A stretch of 64,000 nt of DNA from CAZNHL01 sp964572965. Lineage in GTDB: Bacteria; Bacteroidota; Bacteroidia; Cytophagales; UBA9547. The DNA lies in contig CAZNHL010000008.1 of assembly GCA_964572965.1 (NCBI GenBank), forward strand, positions 1 to 64,000, in the 5' to 3' direction. Below, in pieces: positions 8,236 to 16,796 of this stretch (positions are counted from its first letter, which is position 1; each line of letters begins with the position of its first letter). Below the pieces are notes generated by a model, which was not told the DNA's origin, searched no databases, and saw only the letters and a list, made by a program, of their open reading frames with translations. A program made the translations under genes and the position numbers.

Positions 8236-9717
8236 ATGCAGCAAATCAAAACATTAGGAGAGCTCAAGAAATCAAATTACATCAGTAAATCTATCAAAGA
8301 TGAATTGCGTGACAATCTGATTGCTAAGATTAAAAATAAAGAGAGTGTATTTAAAGGTATTGTAGGGTATGAAGATACCGTAATTCCTGAAATAGAAAGG
8401 GCTATTCTTTCCCGTCACAATATGAACCTGTTGGGTTTGCGCGGTCAGGCTAAAACACGTATCGCACGTCAGATGACTGAGTTATTGGACGAATATATTC
8501 CTGTAGTGGCCGGAAGTGAGCTGAATGATGATCCATTGAACCCGATTTCTAAATTTGCTAAAGAGCTCATTATACAGAACGGAGACAATACAGAGATAAG
8601 CTGGTTGCACCGTTCTGAACGTTATGTAGAAAAACTGGCAACACCTGATGTCTCTATTGCTGATCTGATCGGTGATGTAGATCCTATCAAAGCGGCTAAC
8701 CTGCGCCTGAGCTATGCTGATGAGCGTGTAATCCATTATGGAATTATTCCCCGAAGTAACCGATGTATTTTTGTAATCAATGAATTACCGGATTTGCAGG
8801 CGCGTATTCAGGTGGCATTATTCAATATTTTGCAGGAAGGCGATATTCAGATCCGTGGTTTTAAAGTGCGTATTAACCTTGATATGCAATTTGTATTCAC
8901 CGCCAATCCGGAAGATTATACCAACCGTGGCAGTATTGTAACACCACTGAAAGACAGGATCGGTAGCCAGATTCTGACGCATTATCCAAAGAGCATTGAA
9001 CTGTCGAAACAGATTACTGCACAGGAAGCTAAATTAAGTAAAGAACAAAGAGAAGCTGTAGAAGTAACAGACCTTACAGCAACCTTGATTGAACGTATTG
9101 CTTTTGAAGCACGTGAAAGTGAGTTTGTTGACTCAAAAAGTGGTGTTTCGGCCCGTCTCACTATTTCTGCTTATGAAAACCTGGTAAGTACAGCAGAGCG
9201 CAGAATGTTGTTGAATGGTGAAGCAAAAACATTGGCACGTATCAGTGACCTTGTTGGCGTAATACCTGCGGTAAACGGAAAGATAGAGCTGGTTTATGAA
9301 GGTGAGCAGGAGGGAGCGGGGATTGTAGCCCGTAACCTGTTAGGTAAAGCCATCAGAAATCAATTTGCAGAATTATTCCCGGAGCCTTCTAAATTGAAAA
9401 AGAAGAAAGAGCCAAGTCCGTATGAAAGTATCATTAACTGGTTTGCAGAGGGTAATATTGTAGATTTCCTGTTAATGGAAAATGACAAGGATTATAAAAA
9501 GGTAATTGAGTCGATTCCCGGCTTAACAGAATTAGTAGAAAAATACCAGCCCAAACTGGCTAAGAACGAAAAACTGGTAGCAATGGAGTTTGTGTTGTTT
9601 GGTATGGCAGAGCATTCGTTGATCGGTAAAAATATACTTGAGCGTGGTGTACAGTTTAAAGACATGCTCGATTCAATGTTTTCTGCCAATGATCTGTTTG
9701 GAGAAACAAATAATTGA
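8236..9717 (+). CDS. MoxR/magnesium-chelatase-like AAA+ ATPase
   Basis: A 493-residue AAA+ protein. The P-loop reads GLRGQAKTR, with Ala where most families have Gly before the Lys. The Walker B strand reads CIFVINELPD, with Asn in the usual Asp position before Glu. Both departures are seen directly and may be lineage features rather than loss of activity. Sensor-1 sequence (FVFTANPEDYTNRG) and the arginine-rich stretch after it are intact. The C-terminal third (about 380-493) is helical and charged. It follows the VWA gene by 29 bp, the typical ATPase-VWA pairing. No cobalamin, bacteriochlorophyll or dehydrogenase genes nearby indicate a metal-insertion role. Confidence 0.85.
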   Translation: MQQIKTLGELKKSNYISKSIKDELRDNLIAKIKNKESVFKGIVGYEDTVIPEIERAILSRHNMNLLGLRGQAKTRIARQMTELLDEYIPVVAGSELNDDPLNPISKFAKELIIQNGDNTEISWLHRSERYVEKLATPDVSIADLIGDVDPIKAANLRLSYADERVIHYGIIPRSNRCIFVINELPDLQARIQVALFNILQEGDIQIRGFKVRINLDMQFVFTANPEDYTNRGSIVTPLKDRIGSQILTHYPKSIELSKQITAQEAKLSKEQREAVEVTDLTATLIERIAFEARESEFVDSKSGVSARLTISAYENLVSTAERRMLLNGEAKTLARISDLVGVIPAVNGKIELVYEGEQEGAGIVARNLLGKAIRNQFAELFPEPSKLKKKKEPSPYESIINWFAEGNIVDFLLMENDKDYKKVIESIPGLTELVEKYQPKLAKNEKLVAMEFVLFGMAEHSLIGKNILERGVQFKDMLDSMFSANDLFGETNN

Positions 9718-9721
9718 TTAA

Positions 9722-9889
9722 AAAGTAAAAGAGCTGTTTTCTAAGATCGCCACTGGCTTTTATGCCAAGCCCGTTGGTTATATATTGGGATTAATTGTAA
9801 GTTTTGTGAAGAATAAAAGAACGTTTACCTCGGAAGCGCTTTTCCCTGCGCTTGTAGCATTTTTTAGTTTGTTTAATATTTTTAATTGA
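9722..9889 (+). pseudogene. N-terminal fragment of a membrane-protein gene
   Basis: An open frame without ATG reads KVKELFSKIATGFYAKPVGY, then a hydrophobic stretch, a basic patch (FVKNKRTFTSEALFPAL) and a second hydrophobic run ending FNIFN before TGA. Its composition is protein-like with two amphipathic/membrane segments. The same strand resumes 213 bp later with a frame (10103-10741) that also has no ATG and begins in a membrane segment. The two are probably the halves of one disrupted gene. Confidence 0.5.
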
Positions 9890-10049
9890 GTATCCGTTTC
9901 GGCACACCTTACCTGATCCGCTTAACCGGGATTCTGAATTTTGCCCGTTAATTTAGCTGATAGCACAGATTTTACTGTTTTTTAAATTTTCAAGTTTTTT
10001 TCAGAATCGGAGTTTTAAATCCTAACCTGTGAAATTCTGCGTTATCTGC

Positions 10050-10091
10050 GGGAAAAACATAAGAAGGTTCATAGAAGCGGATAGTCATTTA
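10050..10091. repeat. 42-bp dispersed repeat, copy B
   Basis: Matches 5482-5523 at 40 of 42 positions. Just before it lies CTGCGTTATCTGCGGG. The copy lies in the 213-bp stretch (9890-10102) that separates two fragments of a membrane-protein gene, so that stretch may be an inserted element. Confidence 0.75.
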
Positions 10092-10102
10092 TTTTTAATC
10101 AT

Positions 10103-10741
10103 TTGGGAGATGTTTTTTGTCTCTCCAATCTGTTGTCTCTTGTAGGTATAGCCGGTGCAGTTCTTTATTTTCTCGATAATAGCCTTTTCAGGACATTAAT
10201 TTATATCTGGATTATTGCTCAGGTTGTCGTGATTGACCGTAGCGTTTTGAATGAAAATTATGGGGGATGGTATAGTGATCCGATATGGGATTTGTCCCAG
10301 GTTTTTAGCCTTAAATTCGGCCTTAACTTTACAACAAAAACCACTAAGGTATTTTTGAATATAAATATTCTGCCTTTGCTGTACTTTGGAGTTTTAAAGT
10401 TTGTAGAAACACTGAGTCTGGTAGGTAAGCAGGTTACCCTTAAAAAAGCCAGAGTAGAAGATACTCTTGGCGATGTATTTCCTTTAAAAGGGACTGTACG
10501 CCGGCATTTGCCTCTTTCGGGCGAAAAACATTGGCTGTTGGTTGAACTTTCAGTGCCTTTCCTCTATAAAAATTCGCAGATATATTATGTGTTAATCAAA
10601 CGGAAAAACGGGGAGGCAATAAGGCTGAAAGCAAAAAATCAAATTGTTATTCTTCGCCTTGTTCTTGACTTCAACGATATTGAAACGGGAGATAATCAAC
10701 GTGAAGACTTTCCGTTTGTTGATTGGGTAACTTGTGAGTAA
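10103..10741 (+). CDS. Hypothetical membrane protein, probably 5'-truncated
   Basis: An open frame of 212 codons that contains no Met codon anywhere; the only start is TTG at 10103, and the frame is open only from 10085. Two hydrophobic segments (about residues 9-23 and 30-46) and a third near 85-105 suggest a membrane protein, followed by a soluble C-terminal half of about 100 residues with alternating beta-type sequence. No family is recognised. The absence of ATG and the membrane-type fragment just upstream (9722-9889) suggest this is the 3' part of a disrupted gene. If translated, TTG would be the start. It ends at a bidirectional terminator. Confidence 0.6.
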   Translation: MGDVFCLSNLLSLVGIAGAVLYFLDNSLFRTLIYIWIIAQVVVIDRSVLNENYGGWYSDPIWDLSQVFSLKFGLNFTTKTTKVFLNINILPLLYFGVLKFVETLSLVGKQVTLKKARVEDTLGDVFPLKGTVRRHLPLSGEKHWLLVELSVPFLYKNSQIYYVLIKRKNGEAIRLKAKNQIVILRLVLDFNDIETGDNQREDFPFVDWVTCE

Positions 10742-10776
10742 TTAAAGGCAAGCGTTACTGAATAGCTTGTAAAAGA

Positions 10777-10803
10777 AAAGGCTTCCTCATAGAGGAAGCC
10801 TTT
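10777..10803. terminator. Bidirectional terminator between convergent genes
   Basis: A 12-bp perfect stem (AAAGGCTTCCTC / GAGGAAGCCTTT) with a 3-nt loop, flanked by A and T tracts. It separates the rightward gene ending at 10741 from the leftward FKBP gene ending at 10815. Confidence 0.88.
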
Positions 10804-10814
10804 CTTGTTTCTTA

Positions 10815-11714
10815 TTATAGTTTCGTGACTGACTTAAGTTTTATCTGAAATATCAGGTTTGCATTAGCAGGAATTGAGCCGGAGTTGCCATTTACGCCAT
10901 AACCAAGCCCTGAAGGTATATATATGGTTACCGTAGAGCCGGGAAGGGTTTGCGAGATTCCAACCTTTAAACCGTCAATCAAATCGTATAGCGCTTGATT
11001 GGTGAGTGTCAGGTTATTGGCAAACACCGTTCCTGTACTTAATAGTTTGCCTGTATAGTTTGCTGTTATTCTATTGAATACTGTTGGTTTTGTACCCGTT
11101 CCGGCAGTGTCAACAGTATACCAGATTCCACTCGGGTCAGAGATCGCATTGTTAATGTTTTTACTGATCAGGTATTGGTGAATTGCCGCAGTGTCAGCTT
11201 TGAATTGGGTAAGTTCTGTGGCTGTTTTTGTGACATTATTAAGTGTTACGTTATATTCAATAATGCTGTTTGGCGGTACGTTTGTTGTTACTTTTTTTGC
11301 TCCGTTTGAGCCATAAGCATAATCAGACGGAACATATATTGTAGCTGTTGATCCTTCTGGTAAGGTAGCTATTCCCCTCATAAGCCCCTGAGTAAGGAGG
11401 TTGTTAAGCAGCCCGCTATAGGTGCCGCTGTCTGTAACTGTTTTGTGACCAGGGAAAAGCTTTTCAGTGAACGATAGATTTACAGATTGACCGCTGTGTG
11501 GAGGAAGCCCTGTACCTGTTGTATGTACTACCAGGCGTATACCAGTGCTATGGTATACGATAGTGCTGGTTTTATCATTGTATAAGTAACTATCTATTGC
11601 ATGTACATCCTTTTCAATTTGGCTTGGGCTTATTTGTGAACTTTCGGTTTTGCACGATAGGAATGAGACCGAAGAGAGCAGGGCAAGGAAGAAGTGATTG
11701 ATTTTTAATCGCAT
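10815..11714 (-). CDS. Lipoprotein with two FKBP-type peptidyl-prolyl isomerase domains
   Basis: A 299-residue lipoprotein: the signal ends in a lipobox (VSFLSC, Cys about 21). Two FKBP-like domains follow, about residues 70-160 and 190-298. Each has the GTG..P signature and an IIEYNVTLNNV or LIFQIKLKSV terminal strand, and each has the turn YAYGSNGAKK or LGYGVNGNSG near a PPNS or PANA motif. FKBP proteins catalyse prolyl cis-trans isomerisation and aid folding of exported proteins; here it would be anchored at the inner face of the outer membrane. Several canonical FKBP aromatic pocket residues are not obvious, so catalysis in both domains is not assured. Confidence 0.85.
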   Translation of the reverse strand: MRLKINHFFLALLSSVSFLSCKTESSQISPSQIEKDVHAIDSYLYNDKTSTIVYHSTGIRLVVHTTGTGLPPHSGQSVNLSFTEKLFPGHKTVTDSGTYSGLLNNLLTQGLMRGIATLPEGSTATIYVPSDYAYGSNGAKKVTTNVPPNSIIEYNVTLNNVTKTATELTQFKADTAAIHQYLISKNINNAISDPSGIWYTVDTAGTGTKPTVFNRITANYTGKLLSTGTVFANNLTLTNQALYDLIDGLKVGISQTLPGSTVTIYIPSGLGYGVNGNSGSIPANANLIFQIKLKSVTKL

Positions 11715-11815
11715 AATATACAGTGTTAATGTGCAAATTTACATTAAATTTAATAAATCTATAGGAATTGTATGGAATATAATAAAAGAAAACATTCAGA
11801 CGAATGAGCTTTTTC

Positions 11816-12391
11816 TTAAAGTTTTTTCTGATAGTGTTTTTGAAGTATCAGGCTTTCTTTGATAGTGCCATTATCATGAAAAGTGTACCTTAGACAGGTA
11901 GAGTCAACCTCAACAGTATTTCCTTTTTCCTGATACTTACCTTTGTAGAAGATTTGAGTATAAAGCGCAGTATGTGCATTTACAAACTTTGTGTGGCAGT
12001 AAAATTTGTATGTTGGTTCATACTGTGTCTCAGACATGGTTTTTGTCATAATAATCTTGCCATCATTATCATAGGCAACCAGGTATATTTTGCCGGTGCT
12101 TTCAGCAGGAAAATAAATACATGCTGTATGCATGGTTTTGTGCATTTGCTGAAAGGAGAGGAATTCAACTTTGGTTGATTTGGGAAGGTTAAGTTTCTCC
12201 AGAATAGATTCACGCTCTGCCTCCGGCATTGCCGTTAAATCGGGTTTGTCTTTACGTACCCTCAGAATGTCAATTTGTTTTAGATCGTGGTACTTACACA
12301 TGGTCTTCAGATAAGTGTCCATGTTGCGTTTTTTTTCTTTTCCGGCCATAGAAAGACACGATAAAAGAAGCAGAATACATATTTTTTTCAT
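11816..12391 (-). CDS. Hypothetical secreted protein
   Basis: A 191-residue protein with an N-terminal export signal (MKKICILLLLSCLSMAG). LLSC could be a lipobox, which would make it a lipoprotein, but the spacing is short. The mature part is rich in beta-type sequence and Lys, with four scattered Cys residues (TMCKYH, HTACIYF, KFYCHTKF, STCLRY). No family is recognised. A TATATTTG -7-type element on the minus strand at 12414-12421 fits a promoter 23 bp before the start. The FKBP lipoprotein gene lies 101 bp downstream on the same strand. Confidence 0.7.
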   Translation of the reverse strand: MKKICILLLLSCLSMAGKEKKRNMDTYLKTMCKYHDLKQIDILRVRKDKPDLTAMPEAERESILEKLNLPKSTKVEFLSFQQMHKTMHTACIYFPAESTGKIYLVAYDNDGKIIMTKTMSETQYEPTYKFYCHTKFVNAHTALYTQIFYKGKYQEKGNTVEVDSTCLRYTFHDNGTIKESLILQKHYQKKL

Positions 12392-12547
12392 AAAACCTAT
12401 TTTCCTATTAATACAAATATAAAAAAAGGGATCAATCTACTGGTAGTAAGAAGCTTAAAATATGGATAATTTTTTGTTAACATGAATTCATAAAAAGCAT
12501 TTGCTGAAACGTGTTATTTTGGCTATTTATGCATAAATAGAAATATC

Positions 12548-12784
12548 ATGACACTTCAGGAATATCAGAATACTTGTGCACAGTTAATGCAAATGGAATC
12601 TTTGCTGGTTACATTACCAACAGATGAAGAAAAAAGAAAAGGGGCGTTTTCTATTCAGGTACGCGTACTTGACCTGGTTGAACATATTGCAATGGAGCCT
12701 AAAGACCTGGAATATGATGCTAAATTTGCAGCAGTGAGAGGTGCTTTACAACATGCTACGCTGGGTCTGGCTAAGGCTATGTAG
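12548..12784 (+). CDS. Small hypothetical protein
   Basis: A 78-residue acidic, all-helical-looking cytoplasmic protein (TLQEYQNTCAQLMQMESLL, then VLDLVEHIAMEPKDLEYDAK). There is no signal peptide or membrane segment. The codon pattern and a well-placed terminator after it support a real gene. No family or function is recognised; neighbours give no clue. Confidence 0.65.
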   Translation: MTLQEYQNTCAQLMQMESLLVTLPTDEEKRKGAFSIQVRVLDLVEHIAMEPKDLEYDAKFAAVRGALQHATLGLAKAM

Positions 12785-12852
12785 TAAGTTAGGATATTTC
12801 CAAATCAGAAGATTCTGGTAGACGTCAGCGTCTGCTTTCTTACCTTATTAAA

Positions 12853-12888
12853 GAAGAGGTGTATTGTGTTTATACGATACACCTCTTT
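12853..12888. terminator. Bidirectional terminator
   Basis: A 10-bp perfect stem AGAGGTGTAT / ATACACCTCT (12855-12864 and 12877-12886), extended by A/T pairs, with a 12-nt loop. It lies between the convergent 78-residue gene and the HTTM gene, touching the stop codon of the latter. Confidence 0.85.
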
Positions 12889-14347
12889 AATTTTTATACT
12901 CCCACAATACAGTTTCTTCCGGTTTAGAGTATTGATAGTCAGGTAAAGTCAGCTCATTCATGTAAATTACCTCAAGTGAATTGATCTGGCGGTCCGGATG
13001 TCTTTCGTTCCATATTCGTCTTGCATAGTCACAAAAATATCCCCGCAAGAATTCATGATTCTGGAAAATAAAGTTCTCGGAATATTTCCTCCACCTGTCA
13101 TTTTTGATCATTGCTGTAATGCATGCCGGTTTGTTTGTTGTCAGTTCTTCGTCAGGACTCAGAAGATTGAATTTATGTTGATTTTTTACAGATGTTCCTT
13201 TTAAAACATACCAGCCATCGTCTTTGAAGACTCCCGGAGCGAACATCCCCCAGCTTTGATCAAGGCGCAGTCCATAACCTATAAAGCGCAGATTATCGGA
13301 TAATTTGCTATGCACAAAACTCAGGTTGCTGAAATTCCAGTCAAATACAAACACAATCAGAAAAATAACTGAAGCTGTTTGTATGTATCCATAAACAGGA
13401 GGCCGGGGCAATACCGGTTTCCACCTGATAATATACTCAAGCCTATCGCCAATATAGACTGTCAGCCTTTCTATACCCAGCTGAAACATCAGACTGAACC
13501 TGTCAAATTTGTCAAATACCGTAGAAGGAAGAATGCCTATTGAAGTAGCAATTCCGACAAAAGGGAAAATTCCGATTAATAAAGTGATGCTGTTGATGCC
13601 ATGAAACAACATAATTAAACATACTGCCAGAGTTCTGAAAAATGCGTGTGCAAAAGGGATAAAAAAGAGCAAAGGAATAAATAACTCAAAGTAATAAACA
13701 ATTCTTGTAAGTATGTTGAGTAACGTCTCATAGTTGTAAATGTACTTTGTAATTGGGTAGGCAATCTGATCAAGACTATAAGCATAATAGAGCGCTGAAA
13801 ATTCTGTGTTCCATTCCGGTCCCTTCAGAAGTGCAGAGCCTGTATACAGATAACAGATTTGTAATAAATACGCTGCCATGGCAGCATTTACAGGTACAGC
13901 TTGCGGTTCATTTGTTTGGGTTGTGATAATACTGTCATAGGAGTAGCGGGCTCCCCAGGGAAGAAACATGCCCCAGAACAAAACCATGCGTAGCAAGTCG
14001 TCGCCGCCCTGAAGGATAAAGCCGTTTCGGTTGTGAAGGGAGAGGAGCAGGAACCAGGAAAGTATTGTAAATAGTTTAGTACGGTAGCCGATCAGCAACA
14101 TGAATGCACAGAAAACAGCAAATAGAAATATAACTAACTGTACCTGCCATAAACCACTGATAGTATGTATAGATATATAATAGTCGTTCCAGCCATAGCG
14201 GAAGAGCATTTCTAACGGTACAATGCCGGTATTGGAGTAAAATGCTTCAAGATCAGTGAGGCGGATGCATAAATCGAAAATAAGTACAGCAGCAATACTG
14301 ATGCGCATGCTGGCCAATGCTCTGAGGTCAAAAGAAAGGTATTTCAT
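12887..14347 (-). CDS. HTTM-domain membrane protein (gamma-carboxylase-like)
   Basis: A 486-residue polytopic membrane protein. The N-terminal 300 residues form the HTTM (horizontally transferred transmembrane) domain shared with vitamin K-dependent gamma-glutamyl carboxylase: RISIAAVLIFDLCIRL, the blocks GYRTKLFTILSWFLLLSLH and GGDDLLRMVLFWGMFLPW, and further segments. The C-terminal part (about 330-486) is soluble with aromatic residues. Bacterial HTTM proteins are not proven carboxylases, and no gamma-carboxylation substrate is evident, so the reaction is unknown. The gene follows the Thr-rich secreted protein gene on the same strand, but a hairpin separates them. Confidence 0.85.
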   Translation of the reverse strand: MKYLSFDLRALASMRISIAAVLIFDLCIRLTDLEAFYSNTGIVPLEMLFRYGWNDYYISIHTISGLWQVQLVIFLFAVFCAFMLLIGYRTKLFTILSWFLLLSLHNRNGFILQGGDDLLRMVLFWGMFLPWGARYSYDSIITTQTNEPQAVPVNAAMAAYLLQICYLYTGSALLKGPEWNTEFSALYYAYSLDQIAYPITKYIYNYETLLNILTRIVYYFELFIPLLFFIPFAHAFFRTLAVCLIMLFHGINSITLLIGIFPFVGIATSIGILPSTVFDKFDRFSLMFQLGIERLTVYIGDRLEYIIRWKPVLPRPPVYGYIQTASVIFLIVFVFDWNFSNLSFVHSKLSDNLRFIGYGLRLDQSWGMFAPGVFKDDGWYVLKGTSVKNQHKFNLLSPDEELTTNKPACITAMIKNDRWRKYSENFIFQNHEFLRGYFCDYARRIWNERHPDRQINSLEVIYMNELTLPDYQYSKPEETVLWEYKN

Positions 14348-14363
14348 TGTCTGTTACTGAAAA

Positions 14364-14396
14364 GTTAACAAACCGGCTATAAGCCGGCCTGTTAAC
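14364..14396 (-). terminator. Hairpin between Thr-rich and HTTM genes
   Basis: A two-tier stem: GTTAACA/TGTTAAC outside and CCGGCT/AGCCGG inside with a 3-nt loop. On the leftward strand it is followed by CTTTT. It probably terminates the Thr-rich gene, though the T run is weak. Confidence 0.65.
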
Positions 14397-14405
14397 TGAT
14401 GGTAA

Positions 14406-14819
14406 TTATTTAGTTGTTCCGGTAGAGCCAGTAGACGATGTAGTCGAGTTGGTTCTTGTTGTTGAATTCGTTTTTGTAGTAGAAGTCGTTTTAGTCGTCG
14501 AGTTAGTTTTGGTAGTAGAATTCGTTCCCCCTGACTGAGAGGTAGTTGAATTGGTTCGCGTTGTGGAGTTTGTTGCTCCGGATGGCTTGCTCGGATCATT
14601 TTGATCGTTGCCATAAGTACCTTCTTCTCCATTAAGTCCGGAGGTAGTTTGTCCATTAGGGCTTGTAGTGGTAGATGTGGTAGTTGTTGTACTGGTTGTG
14701 CTAGTACCGTCTGTGGTTTGGTCTGATCCTGCCTGAACAACAGAAGTAGCTCTTGAGAAACTAACCAGAGCAATAGAGCCCGTTAAGCAAAGCGCAATAA
14801 ACAGATGATTTTTTTTCAT
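14406..14819 (-). CDS. Secreted Thr/Ser-rich low-complexity protein
   Basis: A 137-residue protein with a signal peptide (MKKNHLFIALCLTGSIALVS, cleaved near FSRA). The mature protein is almost wholly low-complexity: a poly-Thr/Ser run, a short linker (GLNGEEGTYGNDQNDPSKPS), then about eight imperfect six-residue units of the type NSTTKT or NSTTRT. Such Thr/Ser-rich regions occur in cell-surface stalks and are frequent targets of O-glycosylation in Bacteroidota (D-S/T-type motifs), but no function is known. A longer start 15 codons upstream would spoil the signal peptide and was rejected. The repeat makes length variation between strains likely. Confidence 0.7.
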   Translation of the reverse strand: MKKNHLFIALCLTGSIALVSFSRATSVVQAGSDQTTDGTSTTSTTTTTSTTTSPNGQTTSGLNGEEGTYGNDQNDPSKPSGATNSTTRTNSTTSQSGGTNSTTKTNSTTKTTSTTKTNSTTRTNSTTSSTGSTGTTK

Positions 14820-15020
14820 GATCGTAAAAGTTTGAGATTTAAAAAGATATACTTCACAGATCAAAGGGTATGCCGCAAGTATTAAACCGTTTTATTGGTG
14901 TTCTATAAGAAGAAGGAAATAAAATTTGTGAAAATATTCTACATGTTGCTACATTTGTCTGCTGCCTGAGATGTTTAGGAAAGTTTTAAGGCAGTATTAT
15001 CTATAAACCATTTTTTAGCT

Positions 15021-15473
15021 ATGAGACAGATACGTGTCTTGTTTATAATAGCGTTCATGGCTACAGGAGTAGCTAGGGCGCAGGAAACTATTGTTTTCTC
15101 TGATCTGGCACCGGTTTCCTACAAACAGGTTTCAGACTATGTTGTTATTGAAAGTAAAATAGAAGCCCGGTTTTATAGTGAAGACCTGGCGGGGATTGAT
15201 TATGATGAATATGCCGTATTGGCTTATTCAGTAGACTTGTCTGGTGTATATGATCACAAAATTGATCGTCTTTTTGCTTATAACAGAAGTAAAACAGGAG
15301 CTGTTTTTAAGGTTTATATTACCGGTAAACGCAGCAGTGAAGCAACTGCCAATGTTAAAACTTATTATGTAAAGTTTAAAAAGCTGCTGGAAGATGTTCC
15401 CGTAGACTTCAGGACGGTGTTCATCAACGCTGTAAAAGAAGATAAGCAACTGTCAAGTGCAGAGAAGTATTAG
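15021..15473 (+). CDS. Hypothetical secreted protein
   Basis: A 150-residue protein with a clear signal peptide (MRQIRVLFIIAFMATGVARA followed by Q). The mature part alternates short beta-type strands and ends in a charged helix (VFINAVKEDKQLSSAEKY). There are no Cys residues, metal motifs or repeats. It is single-gene, with no recognised family. The ATG at 15021 follows an AT-rich leader. Confidence 0.65.
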   Translation: MRQIRVLFIIAFMATGVARAQETIVFSDLAPVSYKQVSDYVVIESKIEARFYSEDLAGIDYDEYAVLAYSVDLSGVYDHKIDRLFAYNRSKTGAVFKVYITGKRSSEATANVKTYYVKFKKLLEDVPVDFRTVFINAVKEDKQLSSAEKY

Positions 15474-15581
15474 TATTTGACCTTTAGCTGGCATCCGGAC
15501 AAATATAAGGCAGATCTCACAAAGGTAGCCTTTTGTATGGCTTGCGGCTCTTGTGATAAAAAGACCCTAAACCACACAAGG

Positions 15582-16535
15582 TTATTGTATTATTTTTAAG
15601 GCAACCAGTTTCAAATCATTAGTTGTTGAAAATTTACGGATAGAGTTTTTCCCGGCAGCAACATTTGAAATTAACAGAACATCTTCGTTTACATCATTTA
15701 TGTAGAAATTAGAGCATCCTTTAGGAAAGGCTATTTCGACGGATTCTTTTGTTTCTAAATTCATTAGATATGGCTTTATTTTAGTTTTTGATAAAGGTGA
15801 AATAATCAGCCACTTTAAATCTGATGAAAATCTGCCGAAGCAATTGTTGAAAAATATTTCTTTCCCTTGCTTTCTATTGGCATTGTCAATTTCTATAAAT
15901 ATGGAATAATCCATGTCATACTTTCCGTATGCATTGTGAAATCCGGTTGTAAATGAATATATTTTTCCATCTATGATTGCTAAATCATTAACATCTGGAA
16001 ATTGATAGGAGTCCTGGTTGAATATTTGATAATCCTTCAATGGGTAATCAAACTTATTAAGTACTCTTGGAAGCTCATCTTGCCAGCTTAATTCTTCTAT
16101 GTTTAAGAAAGAAAAGTAAACTGTTTCATTTACTGTTGACGTTTCAAATATTATAGGAATATTTGAATTGTTGGTTTTGCCCGCTAAATGGGGTCTTAAT
16201 GAATATTTACAAGCTTGTGGCAGTGGATTGATTGTTTTTTTTATAAACAAATGATCATAAGATTTGTCTGAAAGACTCCATCTGTGAATACTAGACTTAT
16301 TTGTTAAATAAGCATAATTGTCTTTTACAAAAAATGCGTATTCTCTTGTTCCTAAATATGTTGTTTCTATCAATTCATGTTCATCAAAATTTATAGAAAA
16401 ATTTAATGTGCTTTGATGAAAACTATAAAACGAATTGTAGCTCCTTATTGCCGTTTTATAATTTGAATCTTGAATTATATCAAGTATAGTGTCAGTAGTG
16501 TTAAAAGAAATTTTGTATAAGGGTTCTAGTTTCAT
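15582..16535 (-). CDS. Hypothetical protein, possibly beta-propeller-like
   Basis: A 317-residue protein without signal peptide or membrane segments. It is made of repeated short beta-strand phrases with aromatic turns (EYAFFVKDNYAYLTNKS, DGKIYSFTTGFHNAYG, DLKWLIISPLSKTKIK), the look of a WD/kelch-type beta propeller without a recognised repeat signature. Codon use is more AT-rich than its neighbours (many AAA, AAT, TTT), suggesting recent acquisition. No function can be assigned. A TATATTTG element on the minus strand at 16569-16576 fits a -7 box. Confidence 0.65.
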   Translation of the reverse strand: MKLEPLYKISFNTTDTILDIIQDSNYKTAIRSYNSFYSFHQSTLNFSINFDEHELIETTYLGTREYAFFVKDNYAYLTNKSSIHRWSLSDKSYDHLFIKKTINPLPQACKYSLRPHLAGKTNNSNIPIIFETSTVNETVYFSFLNIEELSWQDELPRVLNKFDYPLKDYQIFNQDSYQFPDVNDLAIIDGKIYSFTTGFHNAYGKYDMDYSIFIEIDNANRKQGKEIFFNNCFGRFSSDLKWLIISPLSKTKIKPYLMNLETKESVEIAFPKGCSNFYINDVNEDVLLISNVAAGKNSIRKFSTTNDLKLVALKIIQ

Positions 16536-16696
16536 CCTGAATTACCGCTAACAATTGTATATATATACCAAATATAGCATTATCAAGCTTCCGGCGGAGT
16601 GATAATTTCTGATTAGCTTCGCCCCCCGCGCTATAGCTTGGTTTTTTTTAAGAATATGGAAGAGCCGGCCAATGGTAGTGCTAAAAAATAATCTGT

Positions 16697-16716
16697 TGTG
16701 ACTGAGCGAAGTCACA
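16697..16716. repeat. REP-like hairpin with GAGCGAAG core
   Basis: TGTGACTGAGCGAAGTCACA is a 7-bp inverted repeat with a 6-nt loop, followed by TTGTCGAAGCCAGG. It resembles the GAGCCTGTCGAA-type elements at 48776-48801 and 48875-48907. It lies in the 260-bp spacer upstream of the ilvC terminator. Confidence 0.5.
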
Positions 16717-16742
16717 TTCTTTGTCGAAGCCAGGCCATAAAG

Positions 16743-16773
16743 AAAAAGGCTGCCCTTAAGAGCAGCCTTTCTT
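16743..16773 (-). terminator. ilvC terminator
   Basis: A 9-bp perfect stem (AAAGGCTGC / GCAGCCTTT) with an 8-nt loop lies 24 bp beyond the stop of the leftward ilvC gene. It has flanking A and T tracts. Confidence 0.85.
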
Positions 16774-16796
16774 ATTTTAAGCTTTGGTAGCTACTA

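Noticed and set aside
14354..14773. A leftward frame of 139 codons in the Thr-rich region
   Set aside because: It is an alternative frame of the Thr-rich gene; the signal peptide and repeat lie in the other frame.
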